Shown here: in pieces, positions 33,469-41,872 of the stretch
How positions within the stretch are numbered: the first letter of the stretch is position 1
Layout: each line of letters opens with the position of its first letter
Source: an uncultured Caulobacter sp.
GTDB taxonomy: Bacteria > Pseudomonadota > Alphaproteobacteria > Caulobacterales > Caulobacteraceae
Direction of reading: 5' to 3'
Assembly: GCF_947036865.1 (NCBI RefSeq)
Contig: NZ_CAMQSF010000019.1
Span: 1-64,000 of the forward strand
DNA: 64,000 nucleotides
Translations under genes and position numbers: made by a program
Notes under the pieces: generated by a model
Told to the model about the DNA's origin: nothing
The model's database searches: none
What the model saw: the letters and a program-made list of their open reading frames with translations, nothing else

Positions 33469-34463
33469 CGCCGGCCCTTGGCGCTCCGCCGCGCGAACGG
33501 ATCCTGCTCGGCCTCGTCCTCGGAGAAGCCGAACTTGGCGAAGCCGGCCTTCATCTCCGTGCTGAGGGGTGCCTCGATATGCAGCATGCCGACCGAGGGG
33601 TGCGGCAGCAGGATCGAACGGGCGTGCAGCTGCAGCTTCAGCCCCTCGGACAGCGGCTCGGACTTTTCGTCGCCGTACTTGGGATCGCCGAGGATCGGGT
33701 GGCCCATGGCCTTCATGTGGGCGCGAAGCTGGTGGGTGCGCCCCGTGTGAGGCCTCAGAGCCATCCAGGTGACGCGCGGACCGGCGCGGCTGATCGTCAC
33801 GAACTCGGTCTCGGCCGGCTGGGCGTCGGGGTCCTTGGGCTGAGCCGGCACGACCAGCTCACGATCGCCGACGCCCCGCTTGGCCAGGTGCAGCTCCATC
33901 ACGCCCTCGGTCGGGTGCGGGTTGCCGGCGACGATGGCCCAATAGGTCTTCTGCGCCTTCCGCTTGGCGAAGGCGCCCGACAGGCGCGCCGCGGCGCTGG
34001 GCGTCTTGCCCAGCAGCAGCACGCCCGAGGTGTCGCGGTCGAGGCGGTGGACCAGGCGCGGGCGGTCGACGCCCTCGCCCCAGGCCGACAGCAACTTGTC
34101 GATATGCTTGGTGGTCTTCGTGCCGCCCTGCACGGCGAGGCCGGCGGGCTTGTTCAGCGCCAGGACCTCTTCGTCCTCATAGAGCACCAGCGACTTGGCG
34201 TAGGCGACGTCGCGCGCCGACAGCTTGCCCTTGTCGGCGGGATCGGGCGCGTCGGGCAGCGGCGGCACGCGCACCTGGCTGCCGGCCGCCAGGCGCGTGT
34301 CGGCCTTGGCGCGCGAGCCGTCGACCCGCACCTGGCCCGAGCGGAACAGCTTGTTCAGCTGGACGTGGTTCAGGTGCGGCCAGCGGCGCTTGAACCAGCG
34401 GTCCAGGCGCACCCCGTCCTCGCCGGCGTCGACATAGAGGGTGCGGACTTCCTTGGTGCTCAT
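33465..34463 (-). CDS. rluC: RluC-type ribosomal large-subunit pseudouridine synthase
   Basis: Pseudouridine synthase of 332 residues. The N-terminal S4 RNA-binding domain (VRLDRWFKRRWPHLNHVQLN, about 18-37) is followed by the catalytic RluA-family fold: LNKPAGLAVQGGTKT, HRLDRDTSGVLLLGKT with the catalytic aspartate, and HTGRTHQLRAHMKAMGHPI. In E. coli RluC modifies 23S rRNA positions 955, 2504 and 2580; the same targets are inferred here. The gene overlaps crcB upstream and the TPR-oxygenase downstream by four nt each, which gives tight coupling. A second enzyme of the family without an S4 domain is encoded at 36751-37578. Confidence 0.9.
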   Translation of the reverse strand: MSTKEVRTLYVDAGEDGVRLDRWFKRRWPHLNHVQLNKLFRSGQVRVDGSRAKADTRLAAGSQVRVPPLPDAPDPADKGKLSARDVAYAKSLVLYEDEEVLALNKPAGLAVQGGTKTTKHIDKLLSAWGEGVDRPRLVHRLDRDTSGVLLLGKTPSAAARLSGAFAKRKAQKTYWAIVAGNPHPTEGVMELHLAKRGVGDRELVVPAQPKDPDAQPAETEFVTISRAGPRVTWMALRPHTGRTHQLRAHMKAMGHPILGDPKYGDEKSEPLSEGLKLQLHARSILLPHPSVGMLHIEAPLSTEMKAGFAKFGFSEDEAEQDPFARRSAKGRR

Positions 34464-34843
34464 GCGAAAACCTTGCGGGCGACCAGAAGGCCCGCGAATA
34501 GGGCGGCGACCGACAGCAGGACGCTGGCCGTCGCATAGGAAAACGCCGGAAGGTAGTCACGCTTCTGGATCATCAGCGCGGTCTCCAGCGAGAACGACGA
34601 AAAGGTGGTGAAGCCGCCCAGCACGCCGACGCCCAGCATCACGCGCCATTGCTCCTGATGGGCCGCGCCCCGGTGAGCCAGCCACGAGGCCAGGCACCCC
34701 ATCAGGAAGCCGCCGACGACATTGACGGTGAACGTGCCGTACGGCCAGCCGGGTCCCATCATCCGCAGGGCGCCGACGCCCACCAGGTAACGGGCGACCG
34801 AGCCGACCGCGCCGCCCGCGGCCACGAGAAGCAGCTTGTTCAT
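34460..34843 (-). CDS. crcB: Fluoride ion exporter CrcB (Fluc)
   Basis: Small four-helix fluoride channel of 127 residues from ATG 34843; a longer frame upstream is rejected. Fluc signatures are GGAVGSVARYLVG near the N-terminus, GTFTVNVVGGFLMG (about 42-55) and GVLGGFTTFSSFSLE (about 77-91), whose Thr-Phe-Ser segment lines the pore. It acts as an antiparallel dimer in the inner membrane and lowers cytoplasmic fluoride. First gene of the crcB-rluC-oxygenase chain. I looked for a fluoride riboswitch in the upstream 140 nt and did not see the conserved core. Confidence 0.95.
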   Translation of the reverse strand: MNKLLLVAAGGAVGSVARYLVGVGALRMMGPGWPYGTFTVNVVGGFLMGCLASWLAHRGAAHQEQWRVMLGVGVLGGFTTFSSFSLETALMIQKRDYLPAFSYATASVLLSVAALFAGLLVARKVFA

Positions 34844-35010
34844 GAAGGGCCTTATGCGCCGAGCGGGCCTGAACGCCAAGCGTCCCGCGAAGTTCCCTTG
34901 AGTTTCCGTGATTTGTTTCAGGGTAAACCCCGGCGGAAACCTTGTTTTAACACCCGCGATTAAGCGCGCGCTCGGCATTCTGGGGCTCTCTCGAAACAGC
35001 GTCCCGCCCC

Positions 35011-36240
35011 ATGCCCTTCGACACCTCGACCGACGACGCGACCGAACGCGTGGCCCTGCCGGCTCCCGTGGCTCAGCGGCTGTCGGGGTCGGAGCTGGTG
35101 GCGCGCGGCTCGGTCAATGTCATCAGCATCAAGGCCATTCGCGCCTGGGCCGGCGAGTGGTGGAGCCAAAAGCGCGCCGACGTCTGGACCTATGTCGAGC
35201 TGAAGCTGAACGAGCACCTGGATCGCCAGGACATGCGCGCGCGCATCTCCGACAGCGAGTTCCTGGTGGCCATGAACAACGATCACGGCCTCGCCGCCCA
35301 GGCGACCAGCGTGAAGATCCTCGAGGACGTCCTGACCCATCTGCTGGGCGTCGCCTCGCCGGGCGATCTCGGCATCCGCTCGGTGATCGGCGTCGAGGGC
35401 GGCCAGGCCGTCTGTCGTCGCGTCGATCCGTTCGTGGTCCTGGCCGCCCGCGCCCGCCGCGACTCGGCCCGCTCGCCCGTCCGCGTGACGGTCGAGCCCA
35501 GCGACGAGGCTCGTCGCACGCCGGTGGCCTTCACCACCGCCGGCGGCGCGGCCCTGCGGGTCGATTTCACGCTGGAGCACGTGGTCAGCCTGCGCCGCGA
35601 CATCACCACCGCGGTCCGGCTCGAGCCGATGGTCACGCACCTGGCCAGCGGTCGCCAGGCCTCGGCCCGCGCCCTGACCAAGCTCTCGGACCGGGACGTC
35701 GCCTTCATCGACGAGGCCACCCTGAAATACGCGGCGGTGTTCGCGCGGTCGGTCCAGGGGCCCGACACGCCCGAACTGATCCTGCCGGCCTCGTTCCGCA
35801 CCCTCGGCACCCAGCGGGGCCGCGACCTGCTGACCGGCACGGCGGGGCTCTCGCTGTCGCTGCTGAGGGGCGGCGTGATGATCGAGCTGGTGGACGTCAC
35901 GCGCGGCACGCCCGCCGGGCGACTGCTGGAGGTCGTGGGCCTGCTGCGCGCCCTGACCCGCGGCGTCATCGCCCGCGTGCCGCCGGACAAGGAAGCCCTG
36001 CGCGTCCTGAAGGACGCTCGCCTGGCCGGCCTGGCCCTGGACGCCTCGGACCTGACCGGGGAAGCGGCCAGGATCGCCGGCGACATCATGGCCTTCGGGC
36101 GCGACGCCCGCGGCCTGGCGCCGATGACCATCCTTCAGGGTCTGCCGCAGGATGGCTATTTCGCGGCCGCCGAGACGGCGGGTCTCACGCACGCGTCGCT
36201 GCGCGCGACCTATCCGCTGGCCAAGCGCGCGGCGGCCTGA
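35011..36240 (+). CDS. Hypothetical protein with GGDEF-like and possibly EAL-like degenerate domains
   Basis: A 409-residue cytoplasmic protein with no signal peptide, starting at ATG 35011. Residues 30-120 recall a GGDEF fold: the pattern LKLNEHLDRQDMRARISDSE with FLVAM next to it aligns with the usual ...R(I/L)GGDEF(A/L)V motif, but the signature is SDSEF, which could not bind GTP for cyclic-di-GMP synthesis. The C-terminal half, with alternating strands and helices (LRVLKDARLAGLALDASDL), could be a degenerate EAL-type barrel. Both are inferences from pattern, not established. It is monocistronic, convergent with the lipoprotein gene. Confidence 0.6.
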   Translation: MPFDTSTDDATERVALPAPVAQRLSGSELVARGSVNVISIKAIRAWAGEWWSQKRADVWTYVELKLNEHLDRQDMRARISDSEFLVAMNNDHGLAAQATSVKILEDVLTHLLGVASPGDLGIRSVIGVEGGQAVCRRVDPFVVLAARARRDSARSPVRVTVEPSDEARRTPVAFTTAGGAALRVDFTLEHVVSLRRDITTAVRLEPMVTHLASGRQASARALTKLSDRDVAFIDEATLKYAAVFARSVQGPDTPELILPASFRTLGTQRGRDLLTGTAGLSLSLLRGGVMIELVDVTRGTPAGRLLEVVGLLRALTRGVIARVPPDKEALRVLKDARLAGLALDASDLTGEAARIAGDIMAFGRDARGLAPMTILQGLPQDGYFAAAETAGLTHASLRATYPLAKRAAA

Positions 36241-36244
36241 GGCC

Positions 36245-36754
36245 TCAGGCGCGCTGGCGCCCGTAGCCGATCGTCTTGACGATCTCGCGCGCGTCATAGG
36301 CGTCGCGGTCGCGCGGCGTCGGACCCCGCCCGAACACCACCTCGATCGAGCGCGCGAAAGACGGCCCGGGGCCGAGGTTGAAGCTGGTCCCCAGGCCCAC
36401 GCCCACGCTGCTGTGCCGGCCGAAGCTGGCCGAGCCGCCGCCGAGCGAGAACCGGGGTCCCGAGGCCTCGCCCGCGACCGTGGTGGCGCGGTCCGCGACC
36501 CGGAACCAGTCATAGCCGTCGCGCAGGGCCAGCTCGGCGGCGCGCAGCAGCGCGTAGTCGGCGATCTGGGCCTCGGACGCGCCGGCCCCGCCCTGAAAGG
36601 TCACGCGATAGCGGCCGGCCTCCAGGCGGTACTCGGAATAGCCGACGGCGTTGGGCGCCCCCTCGGCGGCGCGATAAAGGGTGGGCGCGGTGGCGCAGGC
36701 GGCGAGCAGGAGCCCGGCCAGGGTCGCGGCGATCAGCGGGTGAGCGGTCTTCAT
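36245..36754 (-). CDS. Putative outer-membrane lipoprotein
   Basis: A 169-residue protein with a lipoprotein signal peptide: positive start MKTAH, hydrophobic core and lipobox LLAAC with the acylated Cys at residue 20. The body has AVGYSEYRLEAGRYRVTFQG and LLRAAELALRDGYDWFRV, features that recall a Caulobacter lipoprotein family (the CC0125 type), followed by a glycine/serine-rich stretch. Position +2 after Cys is Ala, so sorting to the outer membrane is likely. Function unknown. It overlaps the upstream pseudouridine synthase by four nt. Confidence 0.8.
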   Translation of the reverse strand: MKTAHPLIAATLAGLLLAACATAPTLYRAAEGAPNAVGYSEYRLEAGRYRVTFQGGAGASEAQIADYALLRAAELALRDGYDWFRVADRATTVAGEASGPRFSLGGGSASFGRHSSVGVGLGTSFNLGPGPSFARSIEVVFGRGPTPRDRDAYDAREIVKTIGYGRQRA

Positions 36755-37578
36755 GACTTTGCCTCTTCGTCCTGATCAACGGTCTCCGGACGCCGCTGTT
36801 CCGGAAGGGAGAGATCCAGCGACGCGAGCATGGCGGTGAAATCGGACGGAAGCGGGGCCGTGATCGTCCGCTCGCCGCCCAGGGGATGCGGGAAGGTCAA
36901 CCGCGCGGCGTGCAGCATCAGGCGCGGCGCGGCGACGCCGCCCAGCATCAGCGCCCCGCCATAGCGGCTGTCCCCGGCGAGCGGCCGGCCGATCGAGCCC
37001 ATGTGGACGCGGAGCTGGTGCATGCGGCCGGTGTCGGGCGACAGCTCGACCAGCGCCGCCGTGGCGTTGTGGGCCAGGGTGCGATAGCGGCTGCGGGCGG
37101 TCTCGGCGTCGGGATGGTCGGGGGCGCAGACCCGCATATAGGCCTCGCGGCCGATCGACTCGCGGCGCAGCGGGCTGTCGATCATGCCGCCCTTCGGCTC
37201 GGGCGCCCCCGGCGCGACGATGGCGAGATAGCTCTTGCGAAAGCGCTTGGCCTCCAAGGCCTTGCCCAGGAACGCCGCGGCCGGCTTGGTCTTGGCCGTC
37301 AAGATGACGCCCGAGGTGTCGCGGTCCAGCCGGTGGATCAGGCGCGGCCGGGGCCGATTGGGCCGCGCGAAGGCCCAGAGCAGGTCGTCGAGCGTATGGG
37401 CCTTGATCCGCCCGCCCTGGCTGGAGAGGCCGGCCGGCTTGTTCAGGACGATGATCGTCTCGTCCTCGTAGAGCACCCACGACCGCGCGGCCTCGATCTC
37501 GTCGGACGTCAGGGCGATGGGCGTCTCCACGGCCTTCGGTTTGGGCGGGGCTGGCGGGCGGCGCGGTGGCTTGTTCAT
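36751..37578 (-). CDS. RluA-family pseudouridine synthase without S4 domain
   Basis: A 275-residue RNA pseudouridine synthase starting at ATG 37578 (a GTG precedes it directly). A short proline-rich, basic N-terminus replaces the S4 domain. The catalytic fold has VLNKPAGLSSQGGRIKA, LIHRLDRDTSGVILTAKT with the catalytic aspartate, and LSPDTGRMHQLRVHMGSIG. In the absence of an S4 domain, RluA-type or tRNA targets are possible; the specific uridine is not known. It overlaps the lipoprotein gene downstream by four nt. A family C repeat lies upstream. Confidence 0.88.
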   Translation of the reverse strand: MNKPPRRPPAPPKPKAVETPIALTSDEIEAARSWVLYEDETIIVLNKPAGLSSQGGRIKAHTLDDLLWAFARPNRPRPRLIHRLDRDTSGVILTAKTKPAAAFLGKALEAKRFRKSYLAIVAPGAPEPKGGMIDSPLRRESIGREAYMRVCAPDHPDAETARSRYRTLAHNATAALVELSPDTGRMHQLRVHMGSIGRPLAGDSRYGGALMLGGVAAPRLMLHAARLTFPHPLGGERTITAPLPSDFTAMLASLDLSLPEQRRPETVDQDEEAKS

Positions 37579-37605
37579 CACCGCCTCCTAGCACGCCCCC
37601 AAACC

Positions 37606-37731
37606 GATTTCCCCGGCGAATGCCGGGGCCCAGATCGCGCTCAAAGGACTCGGCGGACCTAGCGAGGTCCCAGGCGCGAAACTTCGAACGCTCCGGATGG
37701 ATCTGGGCCCCGGCATTCGCCGGGGAGACGG
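37606..37731. repeat. Dispersed inverted repeat, family C, copy 3
   Basis: Left arm TTTCCCCGGCGAATGCCGGG and right arm GGGCCCCGGCATTCGCCGGG, about 70 nt apart. It sits between rarA (upstream on the minus strand) and the pseudouridine synthase gene; it probably caps the rarA transcript. Confidence 0.85.
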
Positions 37732-37744
37732 AGAATTCAGCCGC

Positions 37745-39046
37745 CTACTTCCCCTCCCTCCGCACCTGGCTCCAAGCCTCCAGCCGCTCGCGGACCTTGG
37801 CCTCGGCGCCGATGGGCTTGGGCTCGTAGAACCGCCGCCGCTCCATGCCGTCCGGGAAGTAGTTCTGGCCCGAGACCCCGCCCTCGACGTCGTGGTCGTA
37901 GGCATAGCCGTCGCCGTAGCCGAGCGACTTCATCAGCTTGGTCGGGGCGTTGAGGATGTGGGCCGGCGGCATCAGGCTGCCAGTCTCCTTGGCGGCGCGG
38001 CGCGCGGCCTTGTAGGCCGTGTAGACCGCGTTCGACTTGGGGGCGCTGGCCATGTGGACCACAGCCTGGGCCAGGGCCAGCTCGCCTTCGGGGCTGCCCA
38101 GGAAGTCGTAGGCGTCCTTGGCGGCGGTGGTCAGCAGCAGGCTCAGCGGATCGGCCGCGCCGATGTCCTCGGACGCCATGCGCACCAGGCGGCGGGCGAT
38201 GAACAGCGGATCCTCGCCGCCCTCCAGCATCCGCGCCAGCCAATAGAGGGCCGCGTCCGGATCGCTGCCGCGCACCGACTTATGCAGGGCCGAGATCAGG
38301 TTGTAGTGCTCCTCGCGGTCCTTGTCGTAGGCCGGGCGGCGCTTCTGCAGGAACTGGCCCAGCTGGGTCGGGTTCAGCGGGCTGTCGGTCCCGATCGAGA
38401 ACAGGGTCTCGGCCAGGGTCAAGAGGTAGCGGCCGTCGCCGTCGGCCATGGCCACCAGGCTCGCGCGCGCCTCGGCGTCGATCGGCAAGGGCCGGTTCTC
38501 GGCTGTCTCGGCGCGCTGGAGCAGCAGGTCCAGCGAGTCCTCGGTCAGCCTCTTGAGCACGAACACCTGGCAGCGCGACAACAGGGCGCCGTTCAGCTCG
38601 AACGACGGGTTCTCGGTGGTCGCGCCGACCAGGGTGACGATCCCCTCCTCGACGAACGGCAGGAAGCCGTCCTGCTGGGCGCGGTTGAAGCGGTGGATCT
38701 CGTCGACGAACAGGAGGGTGCTCTGGCCGGCCTGGCGACGCACGCGCGCCTGCTCGAAGGCCTTCTTCAGGTCGGCGACGCCGGAGAACACCGCCGAGAT
38801 CTGCTGGAACTCGTAGCCCCCGGCCTTGGCCAGCAGGCGCGCTATGGTGGTCTTGCCCGTGCCCGGCGGCCCCCACAGGATCATCGAGGCTAGGCGATGG
38901 GCCGCAGCCATGCGGCCGATGGGGCCTTCGGGCCCGAGAAGGTGCTGCTGGCCCACCACCTCGTCGAGGCTCTGGGGCCGCAGGCGGTCGGCAAGCGGCG
39001 CCGGCGCGTGGGGAGTCAGGCCGGCGGCCTGGAAGAGATCGGACAT
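37745..39046 (-). CDS. rarA: Replication-associated recombination protein A (AAA+ ATPase)
   Basis: AAA+ ATPase of the RarA/MgsA family, related to clamp-loader proteins, acting at stalled replication forks. At 433 residues it has family length. Visible parts are LADRLRPQSLDEVVGQQHLL (about 18-37), Walker A WGPPGTGKTTIAR, Walker B LLFVDEIHRFN, sensor-1 VGATTENPSFELNGALLSRC, and the C-terminal tetramerisation region with EDIGAADP, AKDAYDFLGSPEGELALAQ and LKSLGYGDGY-like blocks. The preceding HtrA gene is on the same strand 34 nt upstream and may share a transcript. Confidence 0.95.
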   Translation of the reverse strand: MSDLFQAAGLTPHAPAPLADRLRPQSLDEVVGQQHLLGPEGPIGRMAAAHRLASMILWGPPGTGKTTIARLLAKAGGYEFQQISAVFSGVADLKKAFEQARVRRQAGQSTLLFVDEIHRFNRAQQDGFLPFVEEGIVTLVGATTENPSFELNGALLSRCQVFVLKRLTEDSLDLLLQRAETAENRPLPIDAEARASLVAMADGDGRYLLTLAETLFSIGTDSPLNPTQLGQFLQKRRPAYDKDREEHYNLISALHKSVRGSDPDAALYWLARMLEGGEDPLFIARRLVRMASEDIGAADPLSLLLTTAAKDAYDFLGSPEGELALAQAVVHMASAPKSNAVYTAYKAARRAAKETGSLMPPAHILNAPTKLMKSLGYGDGYAYDHDVEGGVSGQNYFPDGMERRRFYEPKPIGAEAKVRERLEAWSQVRREGK

Positions 39047-39080
39047 GCCGGTCTTCTAGCAGGCCGCCGACGCCAAGTCG

Positions 39081-40511
39081 TCAGCCCGAGAAGCGGGCGG
39101 TGATCCGCTGACCGTTGCGCTCGATCGTCACCACCCAGTTGCGGCCCTGGCCGGTGCTGGCCGCGACCAGATCGGCGACGGTGTTGACCGTCCGGCCATT
39201 GACCTCGCGGATGAAATCGCCGGCCTGCAGGCCGACATTGGCCGCGTAGCCGGGGCCGATCGCGGTGACCAGCACGCCGCGTCCGGCGAACGGATCGACG
39301 CCGAGGTCCTGCGCCGCCGCCGGCGACAGGTTGATCACCGTGGCGCCGTTGAACGGCGTCGCGCCCTTCAGCGTCCGTTCGTCGCGAGCCGGGGTCTCGG
39401 GCGGCGCCTCGGCGCGGACCGTGATCGTCTGCTCACGCTCGCCGCGCCGGATCTGCATCGGCACGCGGTCGCCGACCTTGTGGGTGCCTATGGCGAAGGC
39501 GCCGGCGCCCTCGTCGTTCACGGCCTGGCCGTCGATCGCCAGAATGACGTCGCCTTCCTTCAGCCCCGCGCGGTCGGCCGAGGAGCTCGGATAGACCTGG
39601 GCCACCAGCACGCCGCGCGGCGTGGCCATGCCGAGGCTGCGGGCGATCTCGCCGGTGACGGGCTGCCCCTTCACGCCCAGCCAGGGCCGCACGACGCTGT
39701 GGCCGCCGCCCAGGGCCGCGCCGACCACCTGGCGCACCACCCGGGCCGGGATGGCGAAGCCGACGCCCGACGACGAGCCCGAGCGCGAGATGATGAAGGT
39801 GTTGATGCCGACCAGGTCGCCGTCCATGTCGACCAGCGGCCCGCCCGAATTGCCCGGATTGATGGCCGCGTCGGTCTGGATGTAGCTGCCGAAGTCGGCG
39901 GCGCCGACATCGGTCCGCGCCAAGGCCGAGACGATCCCGTTGGTCACCGTCTGGCCGACGCCGAACGGGTTGCCCATGGCCAGGACCAAGTCGCCGACCT
40001 CCAGCTGCTCCTGGTCGTCGATGGCCATGACCGGCAGCTTCTCGCCCTTGGTGTCGATCTTCAGCACGGCCAGGTCGGCGCGCGGATCGTCCAGCAGCAC
40101 CGTGGCCGGGAATTCGCGACGGTCGGCGAGCTGGACGGTGATGTCGCCCTTGCCCTCGACGATGCCCTCGATGTTGTGGTGGTTGGTGATGATCACCCCG
40201 TCGGCGCGGACGATCGCGCCCGAGCCCAGCGAGCCCTGCACCTGGGCGCCGCCGCCGCCTCCGCCCATGAAGAAGTCCCAGAACGGATCGACGCGCTGGC
40301 GCACGATCCGCCGGCTGGCGACATTGACGACGGCCGGCGCGGCCTTCTTCACCACCGGCGCGAAGGACATCTTCATCGTCGCCGCGTCGGAGGGAACGCG
40401 GCGCGTCGGCTGCGGCATGTCGGGGATCGACTGCGCCTGCGATTGCCCGGTCGGGTTGGAGCAGGCGGTCAGCAGGACGAGGACGGGCAACAGGGCGCGA
40501 AGGTGGCGCAT
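39081..40511 (-). CDS. HtrA/DegP-type serine protease, lipoprotein form
   Basis: A 476-residue envelope protease. The signal peptide ends in the lipobox LLTAC with Cys at residue 17, so the enzyme is predicted to be lipid-anchored rather than soluble like E. coli DegP. The trypsin-like domain (about 45-265) has GSLGSGAIVRADGVIITNHH with catalytic His112, DPRADLAVLKID with Asp146 and NPGNSGGPLVDMDGDLVGIN with Ser222, so it should be active. Two PDZ domains follow (about 270-365 and 385-476; LKEGDVILAIDGQAV and VGLQAGDFIREVNGRTV). A glycine run (MGGGGGGAQ) lies in the LA-loop region. It handles damaged envelope proteins; the exact degP/degS-type role is open. Confidence 0.93.
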   Translation of the reverse strand: MRHLRALLPVLVLLTACSNPTGQSQAQSIPDMPQPTRRVPSDAATMKMSFAPVVKKAAPAVVNVASRRIVRQRVDPFWDFFMGGGGGGAQVQGSLGSGAIVRADGVIITNHHNIEGIVEGKGDITVQLADRREFPATVLLDDPRADLAVLKIDTKGEKLPVMAIDDQEQLEVGDLVLAMGNPFGVGQTVTNGIVSALARTDVGAADFGSYIQTDAAINPGNSGGPLVDMDGDLVGINTFIISRSGSSSGVGFAIPARVVRQVVGAALGGGHSVVRPWLGVKGQPVTGEIARSLGMATPRGVLVAQVYPSSSADRAGLKEGDVILAIDGQAVNDEGAGAFAIGTHKVGDRVPMQIRRGEREQTITVRAEAPPETPARDERTLKGATPFNGATVINLSPAAAQDLGVDPFAGRGVLVTAIGPGYAANVGLQAGDFIREVNGRTVNTVADLVAASTGQGRNWVVTIERNGQRITARFSG

Positions 40512-40606
40512 GATCTTCCGGATTAGCTCCTATCTGTTGGTCGCAAGTCAGCCGAGCTTTCGGGCGAGTTCAAGGCGTCGGAAGGTCCGGTCCAAGGCGA
40601 AAGCCC

Positions 40607-41872
40607 TCATGCCGCCTGCGGTTCCGGCGTCGGCAGCGGCCGGGCGACGGCCCAGGCCAGCGACGTCGAGGCCAGCATCAGGGCCGCCGCGATCAGGATC
40701 GGCAGGCCCGGCATGTGCAGGGTCGCGTCGTGCCGGACGGCGAAGGCGAACGGCACGAGGTACAGCGCCGGCCCCAGGATCGACGAGATGCCCATCATCG
40801 CCGAATTGGCGCCCTGCAGCTGGCCCTGCTCGTTCGGCGCCACGCGGCGGCTCATCAGGCCCATCAGGCCCGGCTGGATCAGCCCCGACAGCGCGAAGAT
40901 CGGCAGGCCGCACAGATAGATCAGGCCGGTGGGCGCCAGAGCGTAGATCATGAAGCCGGCGAAGCCCGAGAACAGGCCGATCAACAGCGTGCCGCGCTCG
41001 CCCACCGCCTTGACCACGCGGCCGACGACCAGGGCCTGGACGAGGATACTGGCGACGCCGCTGCCCATCAGGGTCGCGCCGACCGTGTTGGGGCCCCAAC
41101 CGTAGCGGTAGCCCATATAGAGCACGAACACGCTGGGCAGCACGTTGTGGGCCAGCTGGAACAGGAAGCCGACGCCGGCCAGACCCAACAGGCCCGGATG
41201 GTCGCGCAGCAGCCGCAGGGAGCCGAGCGGATTGGCCTTCTTCCAGTCGAAGCGCGTTTGTCGACGCTCCGGCGGCAGCGACTCCGGCAGCACGAAGAAG
41301 CCGTACAGCCAATTACACAGAGCGAGGCCCGCGCAGGCCAGGAACGGCAAGCGATGGTCGAACTGCCAGAGGAAGCCGCCCAACATCGGGCCGAAGGTGA
41401 AGCCGACGCCGAACGCCGCGCCCATCAGGCCAAAGCCCTTGGCCCGGTTCTCCGGCGTGGTCACGTCGGCGACATAGGCGCTGGCGGTCGAGAAGCTGGC
41501 GGCCGTCATGCCGTTGAAGATCCGGCCCACGAACAGCCACCAGAGGCTGGGCGCGAAGGCCATGAACAGAAAGTCGACCCCCAGGCCGAAGATCGAGGTC
41601 AGGATCACCGGCCGGCGACCGAAACGGTCCGACATCAGCCCCAGGATCGGCGAGCAGAAGAACTGCATCACGCCCCAGGTCGTGGCGAACAGCACCACCC
41701 AGTCGGCCGCCGCGGCGGTGTCGCCGCCGCCGAACGACTTCACCAGGTTCGGCAGAACTGGGATCATGACGCCCAGGGACGTCACGTCGAGGATCGCGGT
41801 GACGAAGATGAAGCCCAGCGCGGCCTGGCGCTTGGTTCCCGTGATCCGCGAGTCCGTCGTCTGTTCGGTCAT
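40607..41872 (-). CDS. MFS transporter, TetA-like (DHA1)
   Basis: A 421-residue, 12-helix drug:H+ antiporter-type exporter from ATG 41872; a longer frame that runs through the upstream gene is rejected. The TetA-like signatures are LDVTSLGVMIPVLPNLVKSF at the end of helix 1 and GLMSDRFGRRPVILTS in loop 2-3, with VADVTTPENRAKGFGLMGAA in helix 5. The substrate is unknown, but the fold is typical of tetracycline/multidrug exporters. Last gene of a five-gene minus-strand chain that includes an ArsR repressor; its start overlaps the SRPBCC stop by four nt. Confidence 0.9.
   Translation of the reverse strand: MTEQTTDSRITGTKRQAALGFIFVTAILDVTSLGVMIPVLPNLVKSFGGGDTAAAADWVVLFATTWGVMQFFCSPILGLMSDRFGRRPVILTSIFGLGVDFLFMAFAPSLWWLFVGRIFNGMTAASFSTASAYVADVTTPENRAKGFGLMGAAFGVGFTFGPMLGGFLWQFDHRLPFLACAGLALCNWLYGFFVLPESLPPERRQTRFDWKKANPLGSLRLLRDHPGLLGLAGVGFLFQLAHNVLPSVFVLYMGYRYGWGPNTVGATLMGSGVASILVQALVVGRVVKAVGERGTLLIGLFSGFAGFMIYALAPTGLIYLCGLPIFALSGLIQPGLMGLMSRRVAPNEQGQLQGANSAMMGISSILGPALYLVPFAFAVRHDATLHMPGLPILIAAALMLASTSLAWAVARPLPTPEPQAA

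Noticed and set aside
34844-34980. A fluoride riboswitch in front of crcB
   Set aside because: The conserved pseudoknot core is not visible in the minus-strand leader.
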